15,030 nucleotides of DNA from Actinomycetota bacterium (GTDB lineage: Bacteria; Actinomycetota; Humimicrobiia; Humimicrobiales; Humimicrobiaceae): positions 1 to 15,030 of the forward strand of contig JAHILC010000011.1 in assembly GCA_018897225.1 (NCBI GenBank). The letters are read 5' to 3'. Below, piece after piece: positions 6,189 to 13,715 of the stretch. A program made the translations under genes and the position numbers. Each line of letters begins with the position of its first letter. Position 1 is the first letter of the stretch. The notes under the pieces are model-generated. The model did no database searches and was not told the DNA's origin. It was given only the letters and a program-made list of their open reading frames with translations.

Positions 6189-7013
6189 TTGGTTTCTCCG
6201 AATCCAATAGCATTTAGTGTAGGCAGCCTGGAAATAAGGTGGTATGGGATTTTAATAGCGCTCGCACTGCTTGTAGGAATAGTTATTTCCTATTTTATAG
6301 CAAAGTATAGAGGTGAAAAGCAGGACGAGATTATTAATTTCGCACCTTTTGCAGTAATTTTTGGAGTTATTGGAGCAAGGCTCCTTCATGTTGTAGTAAA
6401 CTGGTCTTATTATAGTGGTCATTTGTCCTATATTTTTGCTTTCAGAAAAGGTGGATTGGCAATTCAGGGAGTAATGCTTGGAGGCATTCTTGCTCTGGTT
6501 GTTTTTTGCAAGATAAGAAAACTGGATTTCTGGAAATGGGCAGACATCATGTCTCCGGCATTGCTTTTAGGGCAGGCTATAGGTAGATGGGGCAATTATT
6601 TTAACCAGGAAGCTTTTGGATTGCCAACAAGCTTGCCATGGGGGATTTATATAGACCCTATCAACAGGCCTCCAAGCTATTCAAATGCAGAGTTTTTTCA
6701 TCCCACATTTTTATATGAATCTATTGCAAACTTAGTACTGTTTGCTTTACTTCTTTTGATTCTCAGGCTATACAACAAAAGGCCTGATAAGTTCCCGAAT
6801 GGTTTAGTCTTTGCAACTTATCTTGGGGTATATGCTATTTATAGGAGCATTATAGAATATTATAGAATTGACAGCAGTTTTGTTTTAGGAATTAAGGTTG
6901 TATACATACTTAACGGAATAACAGTAATTGCAGTCCTTATAATAATCAATTACCTTGTTAAAAAATTCAGGGAAAAGAAAATACGCGAAGAAATAGAGAA
7001 GCTGGAAGAGTAA
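6189..7013 (+). CDS. lgt: Prolipoprotein diacylglyceryl transferase
   Basis: A 274-residue multi-pass membrane enzyme that moves a diacylglyceryl group from phosphatidylglycerol to the lipobox cysteine of prelipoproteins. Family marks are the opening PNPIAFSVGSLEIRWYG, GARLLHVV, the signature GRWGNYFNQEAFG with the essential arginine at R133, and FHPTFLYES. The residue at the place of Escherichia coli H103 is Q93 (GGLAIQG). The C-terminus is a lysine/glutamate-rich cytosolic tail. The start is TTG with a near-perfect ribosome binding site AAGGGAGG (6176-6183). The upstream spacer separates it from ccdA, so it probably has its own promoter. One client, the thioredoxin-fold lipoprotein, is encoded just upstream. 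Confidence 0.95.
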   Translation: MVSPNPIAFSVGSLEIRWYGILIALALLVGIVISYFIAKYRGEKQDEIINFAPFAVIFGVIGARLLHVVVNWSYYSGHLSYIFAFRKGGLAIQGVMLGGILALVVFCKIRKLDFWKWADIMSPALLLGQAIGRWGNYFNQEAFGLPTSLPWGIYIDPINRPPSYSNAEFFHPTFLYESIANLVLFALLLLILRLYNKRPDKFPNGLVFATYLGVYAIYRSIIEYYRIDSSFVLGIKVVYILNGITVIAVLIIINYLVKKFREKKIREEIEKLEE

Positions 7014-7110
7014 ATATTTATTTTCAATAATTGATATTTATTAATAAAAGGTTAAAATAGATTATATAAACTAAAGATAAATTATATAAGTATCATGAAA
7101 GGAGCCAAAC

Positions 7111-7959
7111 ATGAGTAAAATTGCAATTGTAACTGACAGTACTGCGGATATACCCAAAGATTTAATCGAAAAATTCAAAATTAAAGTTGTCCCTTTATAC
7201 GTAAATTTTGAAGACAGAAGCTACTTAGAAGACGGATTAGATATAACAAGCAAACAATTCTATGAAAAACTAAAAGAAGTAAAAAAGCAGCCAACAACAT
7301 CCCAGCCTACACCACAGGACTTTATAAAAGCTTACAACGAACTCTTAAAAGAAAATGATGCTATAATTTCAATCCACATCTCACAAAAGATGTCAGGAAC
7401 TTTTAGCTCTGCAGAAATAGCCAGGAAAGAATTGACTGGTAAGGATATAGAAGTTATAGATTCTGAACTGGTGCATATGCCTTTAGGTGTCCTTGCAATA
7501 AAAGCGGCCGAGCTGGCTCTGGATGGCAAATCAAAAGAAGAAATACTTAAAGCCATAAATGAACTAAAGCAAAAAATCACAGTTCTTTTTATTCCAAACA
7601 CATTAAAATATTTAATAATGAATGGAAGAATAGGCAGAGCCAGGGGACTCATTGCTTCAGTTCTTGAAATTAGGCCAATACTTACACTGCATATGGGAGA
7701 AGTTTCTCAGTTTAAAACCACAAGAAGATTTAGCCAGGCAAAAAATGAGCTCATAAACTCCATGAAAAGTGTGGTAAAGGATACAAGTAAACTAATGGTT
7801 ATTGTTTCTGACTCTGATGCAAAGGCAGAAGGAGATGAAATGGCCCAAAGGATAAAGGAAACATTTAATCCAAAACAAATCATGCAAGCGACAATAGGCG
7901 CAGTTGTTGGAAATAACCTTGGTCCCGGTGGCATAGCAGTTTCTTTTTATGAGGAGTAA
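7111..7959 (+). CDS. DegV-family fatty-acid-binding protein
   Basis: A 282-residue cytosolic DegV-family protein. Members bind a single fatty acid between two domains, and some act as FakB partners of a fatty-acid kinase. Visible marks are the N-terminal IVTDSTADIP, the TTSQPTPQDF loop, HISQKMSGTFSSA (the carboxylate-binding region), LKYLIMNGRIGRA, and a GPGGIAVSF end. Length is typical. The ATG has a strong GAAAGGAG site just upstream (about 7099-7106). No FakA kinase gene is nearby, so a role in phospholipid synthesis is possible but not shown. It converges with queH across a gap of about 40 bases. Confidence 0.93.
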   Translation: MSKIAIVTDSTADIPKDLIEKFKIKVVPLYVNFEDRSYLEDGLDITSKQFYEKLKEVKKQPTTSQPTPQDFIKAYNELLKENDAIISIHISQKMSGTFSSAEIARKELTGKDIEVIDSELVHMPLGVLAIKAAELALDGKSKEEILKAINELKQKITVLFIPNTLKYLIMNGRIGRARGLIASVLEIRPILTLHMGEVSQFKTTRRFSQAKNELINSMKSVVKDTSKLMVIVSDSDAKAEGDEMAQRIKETFNPKQIMQATIGAVVGNNLGPGGIAVSFYEE

Positions 7960-7996
7960 CTTATTACTTCTGCAGAATTTGAAGCCTAAACGGGCA

Positions 7997-8019
7997 GCCA
8001 ATTAATCTCTTGAATTGGC
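7997..8019. repeat. Short inverted repeat at the degV-queH junction
   Basis: GCCAATT (7997-8003) and AATTGGC (8013-8019) form a 7-bp stem with a 9-base loop, covering the queH stop codon between the two converging genes. No U-run follows on either strand, so it is at best a weak bidirectional terminator. Confidence 0.3.
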
Positions 8020-8580
8020 CATGCTGTATACGCACCCGCAATAGGACTGCCGGTAAATTTTATGTTCAGTGCTGAGTTGCATGGTTTTTTTGAATCCATC
8101 CTTCTTTTTAAAGTCAGCAACCAAGAATTCTTGGTTTTCTTCTTTCGATATTGCCATACCTAAGTTGTTTATAACTGCCTGGTTTTTATGAGGGCTTACT
8201 GTAAGCGTCGTCCCGAACAGGTCAAAACCCAATTTCTTTGCAGCCTTTGCGGTCTTTTTTAGTCTTATTTTAAAGCACAACTCGCATCTCAATCCGCCTT
8301 CAGGTTCTGACTTTAATGTCCCGGTCCGGTCAAGCCACATCTTCTTTTCATATCTGCCTACAATCAGCGGAACTCCATAAATTTCTGATACAATTTTTAC
8401 ATATTTTAATCTTTTAATATATTCAGAGGCAGGATAAATATTGGGGTTATAAAAATAAAAATAAACCTGGAAATCCTTTGAAAGAGCGGCAGCAGGGTAA
8501 AGGAGGCAGTTTGCACAGCAAACATGAAGCAGAAACTTGGGTTTGGCCTGCAGGTACTCATTTTTATTAATCTTATCCAA
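8002..8580 (-). CDS. queH: Epoxyqueuosine reductase QueH
   Basis: A 192-residue protein of the QueH (DUF208) family, which reduces epoxyqueuosine to queuosine in tRNA, the last step of that modification. It is unrelated to the cobalamin-dependent QueG. All expected cysteines are present: C21, C22 and C25 in LLHVCCANC, C99 and C102 in RCELCF, and C181 and C183 in YCGC near the end. These are the Fe-S cluster and metal ligands and the redox pair in QueH. The TTLTVSPHKN segment is also typical. The start is TTG, supported by AAGGG five bases upstream on the minus strand. No other queuosine gene is in view. It is transcribed away from hisD. Confidence 0.93.
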   Translation of the reverse strand: MDKINKNEYLQAKPKFLLHVCCANCLLYPAAALSKDFQVYFYFYNPNIYPASEYIKRLKYVKIVSEIYGVPLIVGRYEKKMWLDRTGTLKSEPEGGLRCELCFKIRLKKTAKAAKKLGFDLFGTTLTVSPHKNQAVINNLGMAISKEENQEFLVADFKKKDGFKKTMQLSTEHKIYRQSYCGCVYSMANSRD

Positions 8581-8587
8581 TTTTGCC

Positions 8588-8648
8588 CTTGTTAATAATT
8601 CTTGTATTTATTAGTATTTTTTAATATATTAACAAGAATGTTTATAAT
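8588..8648 (+). promoter_or_regulatory. queH-hisD divergent region with inverted repeat and hisD -10
   Basis: CTTGTTAATA (8588-8597) is exactly inverted by TATTAACAAG (8627-8636), and the overlapping ATTCTTGT (8598-8605) is inverted by ACAAGAAT (8632-8639). A TATAAT at 8643-8648 is the best hisD -10; its -35 is weak. The dyad overlaps both likely promoters, so it may be an operator for one or both genes. The regulator is unknown. Confidence 0.4.
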
Positions 8649-8691
8649 TATGAATGTCTTTTAATTTTTAAAATCTTGGCTTAAATGGAAT

Positions 8692-10038
8692 ATGATTTCC
8701 TTAAAAATTGAATGTCCCCAGAACATAAAAGAAATTCAATCATGGGTTAAAAGGGATTGGGAGATTGATTTTGCCGTGTTTAAAAGCGCCGGCGAAATTG
8801 TTGAAAATGTAAAGAAAAATGGTGACAGCGCACTTATTAGATACTGCAAGCAGTTTGACGGTATTGAAGTAAGCGATGCCAGAGAACTTGCAGTGAGTAC
8901 TGCGGAATTATCAGAAGCCTTTAAAAATGTCCCGGTAGAATTCCCGGAGCTTGTAGAAGCCCTTAATGCAAGCCATGCCAATCTGCTAAAATATCATAAA
9001 TCTCAGCTTGAAAAAGAATCCAGCCAGTGGTTCATCAATCCTCAAGAGGGAGCAAGACTTGGCCAGATTATCACTCCGATTGAAAGAGTTGGTCTCTATA
9101 TCCCTGGAGGCAGGCGCCTTTATCCTTCTTCTGTTTTAATGTCGGCAGTTCCGGCTATTCTTGCCGGGGTAAAGAAGATAATTGCATGTACGCCTCCTCA
9201 GAAAAATGGCAAGATAAACGATATCCTGCTTTATTTATTTGCAAAGCTTGGAATAAATAAAGTATACAGGATTGGCGGCGCGCAGGCAGTTGCAGCCCTT
9301 GCTTATGGCACTGAAAGCATTGAAAAAGTTGATAAGATAGTTGGACCGGGGAATATTTACGTGACTGCAGCCAAAAAGATAGTATTTGGCGCCGTAGGAA
9401 TAGACAGCCTTGCAGGTCCGAGTGAAATTACAATTATTGCTGACGGCCAGGCCAATCCATCATTCATTGCAGCAGACTTGCTTTCACAGTCTGAACACGA
9501 TTTTGATGCTAAAAGTATTTTACTTGCAACAAACAAAAAGATAGCGGAAAATACCATTACAGAAATTTATAAGCAAACAGGCGAGTTGCGCAGACTATAT
9601 GGCAACAGGTTCAACAGGGATTTGATTTATGAATCACTTAAGAAAAATTGCAGGATTATTGTTAATAAAGATTTAAATTTCCTCATTGAAGTATGCAATA
9701 TTATCGCCCCTGAGCACCTTGAGCTTATGGTAAGTGATTGTGACACTGTCCTAAAATCAATAAGAAATGCAGGAGCAATATTTTTAGGCAGCTATACTCC
9801 GGTTGCAGTAGGAGATTACATATGCGGAACCAATCATGTTATCCCTACCGGCGGCAATGCAAGATTTTCTTCGCCACTTGGAGTTTATGATTTTTACAAA
9901 AGAAGCAGCATTGCCTGCTACAGTTATGACATGTTGAAAAGGGAAAGAAAGCATGTTGAAACTTTGTCAGATTTCGAGAATTTATTAGCACACAATAATT
10001 CAATTAAGGTAAGATTTAAAAATGACACTAAAATTTAA
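8692..10038 (+). CDS. hisD: Histidinol dehydrogenase
   Basis: A 448-residue cytosolic zinc enzyme that oxidises L-histidinol to L-histidine in two NAD+-dependent steps, ending histidine synthesis. The family signatures are present: GPGNIYVTAAKK, DSLAGPSEI, zinc ligands Q266 and H269 in LLSQSEHD, and the catalytic pair E341-H342 in APEHLEL. The NHVIPTGGNARFSSPLGVYDF block holds further active-site residues. Length is normal. The ATG at 8692 fits the family start, although the ribosome binding site is weak. The 3' end overlaps hisC by 17 bases. The other his genes are not next to this pair. Confidence 0.96.
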   Translation: MISLKIECPQNIKEIQSWVKRDWEIDFAVFKSAGEIVENVKKNGDSALIRYCKQFDGIEVSDARELAVSTAELSEAFKNVPVEFPELVEALNASHANLLKYHKSQLEKESSQWFINPQEGARLGQIITPIERVGLYIPGGRRLYPSSVLMSAVPAILAGVKKIIACTPPQKNGKINDILLYLFAKLGINKVYRIGGAQAVAALAYGTESIEKVDKIVGPGNIYVTAAKKIVFGAVGIDSLAGPSEITIIADGQANPSFIAADLLSQSEHDFDAKSILLATNKKIAENTITEIYKQTGELRRLYGNRFNRDLIYESLKKNCRIIVNKDLNFLIEVCNIIAPEHLELMVSDCDTVLKSIRNAGAIFLGSYTPVAVGDYICGTNHVIPTGGNARFSSPLGVYDFYKRSSIACYSYDMLKRERKHVETLSDFENLLAHNNSIKVRFKNDTKI

Positions 10039-11125
10039 ACCCTGGTTAAACCAGCTTCCTGAGTATGTTGCGGGTAGGACAATAGAAGAAATAAAGAAAA
10101 AATATAATTTGGAAAATGTTTACAAACTAGCTTCAAATGAAAATATTTTCGGTCCCTGCCGTCAAGTAAAGGATTTTATAAAAAATAGCGCTGGGCAAGA
10201 TGTAAATTATTATCCGGATAGCGACTGCAGGGAGATAAGGGGAAAAATAGCATCCGTATTTGGCATTTTACCCGAAAATGTAATTCTGGGTAATGGGACT
10301 GATCAGATAATTGAAATGATCTGTGACTGTTTTGTAAACGATGATGAAAATGTTGTTATTGCTGATCCCACATTTTTAATTTATGAAAAAGCTGCACTCA
10401 AATGTGGTGGAAGCGTGATAAAAATTCCTCTCAAAGACTTCAGGCAGGATATCCCTAAAATGGCAGACTCTGTTAATGCAGGTACCCGCATACTTTTTCT
10501 TACAAATCCTCACAATCCTACAGGCGCTAATATTACTAAGGGAGAATTTGAAAATATGATGGGCAAAATAAGCAGTGATATCCTTATAGTCATGGACGAA
10601 GCTTATTATGAATACCTGTCTGAAGGTGATAAGATTGATACAGTTGGATATACCAAAAAATATTTAAACCTGATAACTTTAAGAACTTTTTCAAAGGCTT
10701 ATGGATTGGCCGGACTGAGGGTAGGCTATGGGATAGCAGGCAGTGACATAATTTCTGGTTTGAACAAGATAAGGCTTCCATTTAATGTCAGCTCCATAGC
10801 TCAAAAAACAGCAGTAATTGCTCTTGAAAATAAAGGATATGTAAATGATATCAGGGATAAAATATTAAAAGAGAAAGAAAAATTCTACTGTGTTTTTAAA
10901 ACTGAGGGCATAAGTTTTATCAAATCTTATTCTAATTTTATTCTTGTTAGATCGGGGGAGAAAAACACAGAAATAGTAGAAGAACTTTTAAGAAATGGTT
11001 TTATAGTAAGACCTGGCGAAAATTTAGGAATTCCAGGTTATATGAGGGTGACCATTTCAATACCTGAAATTAATGACAAGTTTTTAAAGGCATTTATCAA
11101 AATATATAAAAATTATAACAGCTAA
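10022..11125 (+). CDS. hisC: Histidinol-phosphate aminotransferase
   Basis: A 367-residue class I/II aminotransferase using pyridoxal phosphate. It converts imidazole-acetol phosphate and glutamate to histidinol phosphate, two steps before the HisD reaction. Marks are the N-terminal KLASNENIFGP, the TNPHNPTGANI loop, DEAYYEYL, and the cofactor lysine K225 in RTFSKAYGLAGLRVGY. The start is within the hisD end, with a TAAGGTAAG site inside hisD, so translation is coupled. HisC-like enzymes can also act on aromatic amino acids or cobalamin precursors (CobD). The overlap with hisD makes the histidine role the best call. Confidence 0.93.
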   Translation: MTLKFKPWLNQLPEYVAGRTIEEIKKKYNLENVYKLASNENIFGPCRQVKDFIKNSAGQDVNYYPDSDCREIRGKIASVFGILPENVILGNGTDQIIEMICDCFVNDDENVVIADPTFLIYEKAALKCGGSVIKIPLKDFRQDIPKMADSVNAGTRILFLTNPHNPTGANITKGEFENMMGKISSDILIVMDEAYYEYLSEGDKIDTVGYTKKYLNLITLRTFSKAYGLAGLRVGYGIAGSDIISGLNKIRLPFNVSSIAQKTAVIALENKGYVNDIRDKILKEKEKFYCVFKTEGISFIKSYSNFILVRSGEKNTEIVEELLRNGFIVRPGENLGIPGYMRVTISIPEINDKFLKAFIKIYKNYNS

Positions 11126-11193
11126 ATAATAATTCTAATAATTTTAAACAAACTAATCGTAAAAATAGAAAACACAAGAAAGGATTAGCAAAA

Positions 11194-12036
11194 ATGCAAA
11201 CAGTAGTTACGGGAAAAAATACAGAAGTTAAATTTGGACAGGGCTTACCAACAGTTATTATCGCTGAAAGGATAAACCCTACAGGCAGAAAAAGCCTTGC
11301 TGAAGAATTAAAGCTTGGCAAGTTTGATATTGTCCAGTCAGATGCAAGAAAACAATCTGAAGCCGGAGCTCATATAATAGATGTAAATGTTGGAGCAGTC
11401 AGCGTTAATGAAGTTGAGATGCTGCCTGCGGCAATAAAAAAAGTCATGTCAGTTTGTGACAGGCCTATTTGTATAGATTCTGCAAATCCAAAAGCAATAA
11501 AAGCTGCTCTTGAAGTTTATCCGTATAAGGCGCTTATAAATTCTGTTAATGGAAAAGAAGAATCAATGGAAGAAATATTGCCTTTGGTTAAAGAAAGCGG
11601 TTGTGCAGTGGTTTGCCTTACTATGGATGAAACAGGTATAAAAAATGATGTTGAAGCAAGATTTAATGTTGCAAAAAAAATTATAAACAGAGCGGAATCA
11701 ATGGGAATCAAAAGGGAGGACCTTGTTTTTGACTGCCTCGTTATGACTGCATCAACAGATTCAAATTCTGCAAAAATTACTTTTGAAACTATGAGAAGAG
11801 TAGTTGCTGAGTTTGGAGTTTCAACAACGTTTGGCGCATCAAATATTAGCTTTGGAATGCCAAACCGGGAACTATTAAATATTCATTTTCTTACTATGGG
11901 AATAATAAATGGACTGACAGCGCCGATAACCGATCCGCTGATTGAAGGTTTGATTCCTGCCATGAAGGCTGCAGATTTTCTTGCAGGAAGGGATCTATAC
12001 GGTATGAACTATATTTCAGATTATCGAAAAAAATAA
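11194..12036 (+). CDS. Methyltetrahydrofolate:corrinoid methyltransferase-like protein
   Basis: A 280-residue pterin-binding TIM-barrel protein related to AcsE/MtgA and the folate domain of MetH. It would move a methyl group between methyltetrahydrofolate and a corrinoid protein, as in the Wood-Ljungdahl route or in methylotrophic demethylation. The supporting motifs are AERINPTGRK (residues about 24-33), IIDVNVGA with D63 and N65, CIDSANPKAI, VFDCLVMTAS and FGASNISFGMPNR, where the asparagine corresponds to the pterin-contacting N199 of Moorella AcsE. It is a single domain with no B12-binding part. The ATG has AAAGGA upstream. It lies 68 bases after hisC, and no corrinoid partner is in view. 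Dihydropteroate synthase is less likely given these motifs. Confidence 0.85.
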   Translation: MQTVVTGKNTEVKFGQGLPTVIIAERINPTGRKSLAEELKLGKFDIVQSDARKQSEAGAHIIDVNVGAVSVNEVEMLPAAIKKVMSVCDRPICIDSANPKAIKAALEVYPYKALINSVNGKEESMEEILPLVKESGCAVVCLTMDETGIKNDVEARFNVAKKIINRAESMGIKREDLVFDCLVMTASTDSNSAKITFETMRRVVAEFGVSTTFGASNISFGMPNRELLNIHFLTMGIINGLTAPITDPLIEGLIPAMKAADFLAGRDLYGMNYISDYRKK

Positions 12037-12055
12037 AGTATAATTCTTTAATATT

Positions 12056-12082
12056 TGATATTATTACAAATAATTCAATATA
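12056..12082 (+). repeat. A/T-rich near-repeat in the spacer before the ABC ATPase
   Basis: Partner of 6078-6105, with 23 of 25 leading positions the same. The whole spacer 12037-12193 is strongly A/T-rich, without a gene or a clear promoter. Confidence 0.3.
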
Positions 12083-12193
12083 AGGAAGTTTTTTTAATTT
12101 AATAAATTTTTGTAATTGAATAATTTATTTTATTGATTATTTTTAATTTTTAATAAGTTTCTATTAAAAAAAAGAACAAAGGAGAAACCTAAA

Positions 12194-13291
12194 ATGGCAA
12201 AGGTTGTTTTAAAAAACCTCACTAAAAAATTCGATGAGGTAATCGCGGTAAACAACATGAACTCAACTATCGAGGACAGGGAGTTTGTGGTATTGGTAGG
12301 CCCGTCAGGTTGCGGCAAAACGACAACACTGCGCATGATCGCAGGGCTTGAAGAAGCCACGGGGGGTGAAATCTACATTGGAGACAGGTTAGTCAACAAT
12401 GTTCCTCCTAAAGACAGGGACATTGCTATGGTTTTTCAAAACTATGCTCTATATCCCCACATGAATGTCTATGACAACATGGCATTCGGACTAAAACTTA
12501 GAAAAACTCCAAAAGCTGAAATAATATCAAGAGTTGGAGATGCTGCAAAAATTCTAAAGATAGAGGAGCTTCTAAAAAGACGTCCTAAACAACTATCAGG
12601 CGGACAGCGACAACGTGTAGCGCTGGGACGTGCAATAGTGCGTAATCCAAAAGTGTTTTTGATGGACGAGCCGCTCTCAAACCTTGATGCAAAGCTCCGT
12701 GTTCAGATGAGAACCGAAATTGCAAAACTGCATCAGAGGTTAAATGCCACAATAGTATATGTTACCCATGATCAGACAGAAGCCATGACAATGGCAAGCA
12801 AGATCATAATCATGAAAGACGGACTTGTTCATCAAACCGGAGATCCCCAGACAGTATATGATCATCCGGTAAACATGTTTGTTGCAGGTTTTATTGGAAG
12901 CCCTGCCATGAACTTTAATGATGTAGTAATTACTGATGACTACAAGCTTGTAAACCCAAAATTTGAAATTGATACTGCAGACAATGTAAGAAAGATAATA
13001 AAAGAGAACAATCTCTCTGGTAAAGAAGCTGTTGTAGGAATTAGACCTGAGGACCTGGAGGATAGCAAGTTTGTTCATAATCCCAGAGAAAATTGCATAA
13101 TAAATGCTCTTGTTGAAGTAACTGAACCAATGGGTTCAGAAATCTATGTGTATATTGATATAAATGGAGTACTTATTACTGCAAGAGTTAATCCAAGATC
13201 GGAAGCCAGAGTTGGCCAAAACATAGGGCTTTATGTTGATGTTGAAAAGCTTCACCTCTTTGATAAGCAAACAGAAAAGGCATATATTTAA
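12194..13291 (+). CDS. ugpC: Sugar ABC transporter ATP-binding protein (MalK/UgpC/MsmX type)
   Basis: A 365-residue ATPase subunit of carbohydrate ABC importers. Walker A is GPSGCGKT (36-43), the Q-loop is in FQNYALYPHM, the signature LSGGQRQ is at 134-140, Walker B ends in D158-E159, followed by the SNLDAKL D-loop and the switch histidine H192. The last ~125 residues form the OB-fold/TOBE regulatory part typical of MalK relatives (GIRPEDL is visible). The start is ATG with AAAGGAG upstream. No permease or binding protein is adjacent, so it probably serves several import systems, as MsmX/MsmK does elsewhere. The gene symbol is the common database label for this type; the true sugar is unknown. 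Confidence 0.9.
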   Translation: MAKVVLKNLTKKFDEVIAVNNMNSTIEDREFVVLVGPSGCGKTTTLRMIAGLEEATGGEIYIGDRLVNNVPPKDRDIAMVFQNYALYPHMNVYDNMAFGLKLRKTPKAEIISRVGDAAKILKIEELLKRRPKQLSGGQRQRVALGRAIVRNPKVFLMDEPLSNLDAKLRVQMRTEIAKLHQRLNATIVYVTHDQTEAMTMASKIIIMKDGLVHQTGDPQTVYDHPVNMFVAGFIGSPAMNFNDVVITDDYKLVNPKFEIDTADNVRKIIKENNLSGKEAVVGIRPEDLEDSKFVHNPRENCIINALVEVTEPMGSEIYVYIDINGVLITARVNPRSEARVGQNIGLYVDVEKLHLFDKQTEKAYI

Positions 13292-13324
13292 GGGAATATT
13301 CTATTTTTGTAAGGGTAAGGCACC

Positions 13325-13448
13325 TGACATACTCCCACAGCTAAGGCCAGTGGGGTTCTGGGGTCGCAAGGCTTCTTTGCGTTGCCTCTTGGCGGGTATC
13401 AGACTCCGCTTGCAAAAAACTCTTTTCTTTTTGCAATCAAACAATGCT
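13325..13448 (-). ncRNA. Candidate TnpB omega/reRNA (right-end RNA) relic
   Basis: The ~125 bases after the tnpB stop on the minus strand form several hairpins: TTGCAAAAA with TTTTTGCAA (13410-13418/13428-13436, nine pairs), GGCGG with CCGCT (13391-13395/13406-13410), CGCAA with TTGCG (13365-13369/13377-13381) and the end palindrome CCCAC/GTGGG. TnpB nucleases use an RNA made from exactly this part of their element, with the guide taken from flanking DNA just past the right end. The structures look less decayed than the gene. Expression is not shown. Confidence 0.45.
13334..13354 (-). repeat. Right-end subterminal palindrome of the IS200/IS605 relic
   Basis: CCCAC (13334-13338) pairs with GTGGG (13350-13354) around an 11-base interior in which GC and GC can also pair around TAAG. 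On the minus strand it is followed by AGTATGTCA, the presumed right tip. Confidence 0.55.
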
Positions 13449-13568
13449 TTACGACATAAACACTATAGAAGCCGCATTTATGTCAACATGTTCAACGTGT
13501 CCAAAAGGACACTTAATTTGCCCGCTAAAAGAGCTGTTAGCTCTAAAAGTGGAGGGCATATTTGGGGT
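13449..13568 (-). pseudogene. tnpB: tnpB C-terminal relic
   Basis: A 39-codon open frame on the minus strand ending with TAA at 13451-13449. Its last half reads KCPFGHVEHVDINAASI, which matches the closing zinc-ribbon and RuvC-III block of TnpB RNA-guided nucleases (consensus of the type CxxCGHxxHADxNAAxNI). The second zinc cysteine is lost (CPFGH where CPxCGH is expected) and the first CxxC is not recognisable. A stop codon lies in frame upstream, and the rest of the ~400-residue protein is gone. It is therefore non-functional. The identification rests on about 15 residues, but their position just before an IS200/IS605-like right end supports it strongly. Confidence 0.65.
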
Positions 13569-13695
13569 TTAACTTACAAGATTTTACATATTCCAAGATT
13601 TGGGAATACAACCTTATACCTTGTCAAAGAACTATGATTAGAATAACATGAAATTGATATATTATCAAATAGATAAAGAAAATAGACACTCTCAC

Positions 13696-13715
13696 CCCAT
13701 GCCTAAAGGCAAGGG
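13696..13715 (-). repeat. Left-end subterminal palindrome of the IS200/IS605 relic
   Basis: CCC-A-TGCC-TAAA-GGCA-A-GGG: seven pairs with one A-A mismatch and a four-base loop. The minus strand reads GAAAGCCCTTGCC then TTTAGGC, a form common at ends of tnpB elements. Confidence 0.6.

Noticed and set aside
7997..8019. Bidirectional terminator between degV and queH
   Set aside because: The stem is only seven pairs and neither strand has a following U-run; kept only as a small inverted repeat.
13321..13560. Plus-strand HEARO/IscB-type omega RNA
   Set aside because: The hairpins fit either strand, but the TnpB C-terminal peptide and the GGGAGTATGTCA right end are on the minus strand, which favours a tnpB element. 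No IscB coding relic was seen on the plus strand.
13233..13637. A 134-codon plus-strand open frame starting inside the ABC ATPase
   Set aside because: It has no family features, begins within a real gene and reads through the hairpins and the minus-strand tnpB relic. It is best seen as a chance frame.
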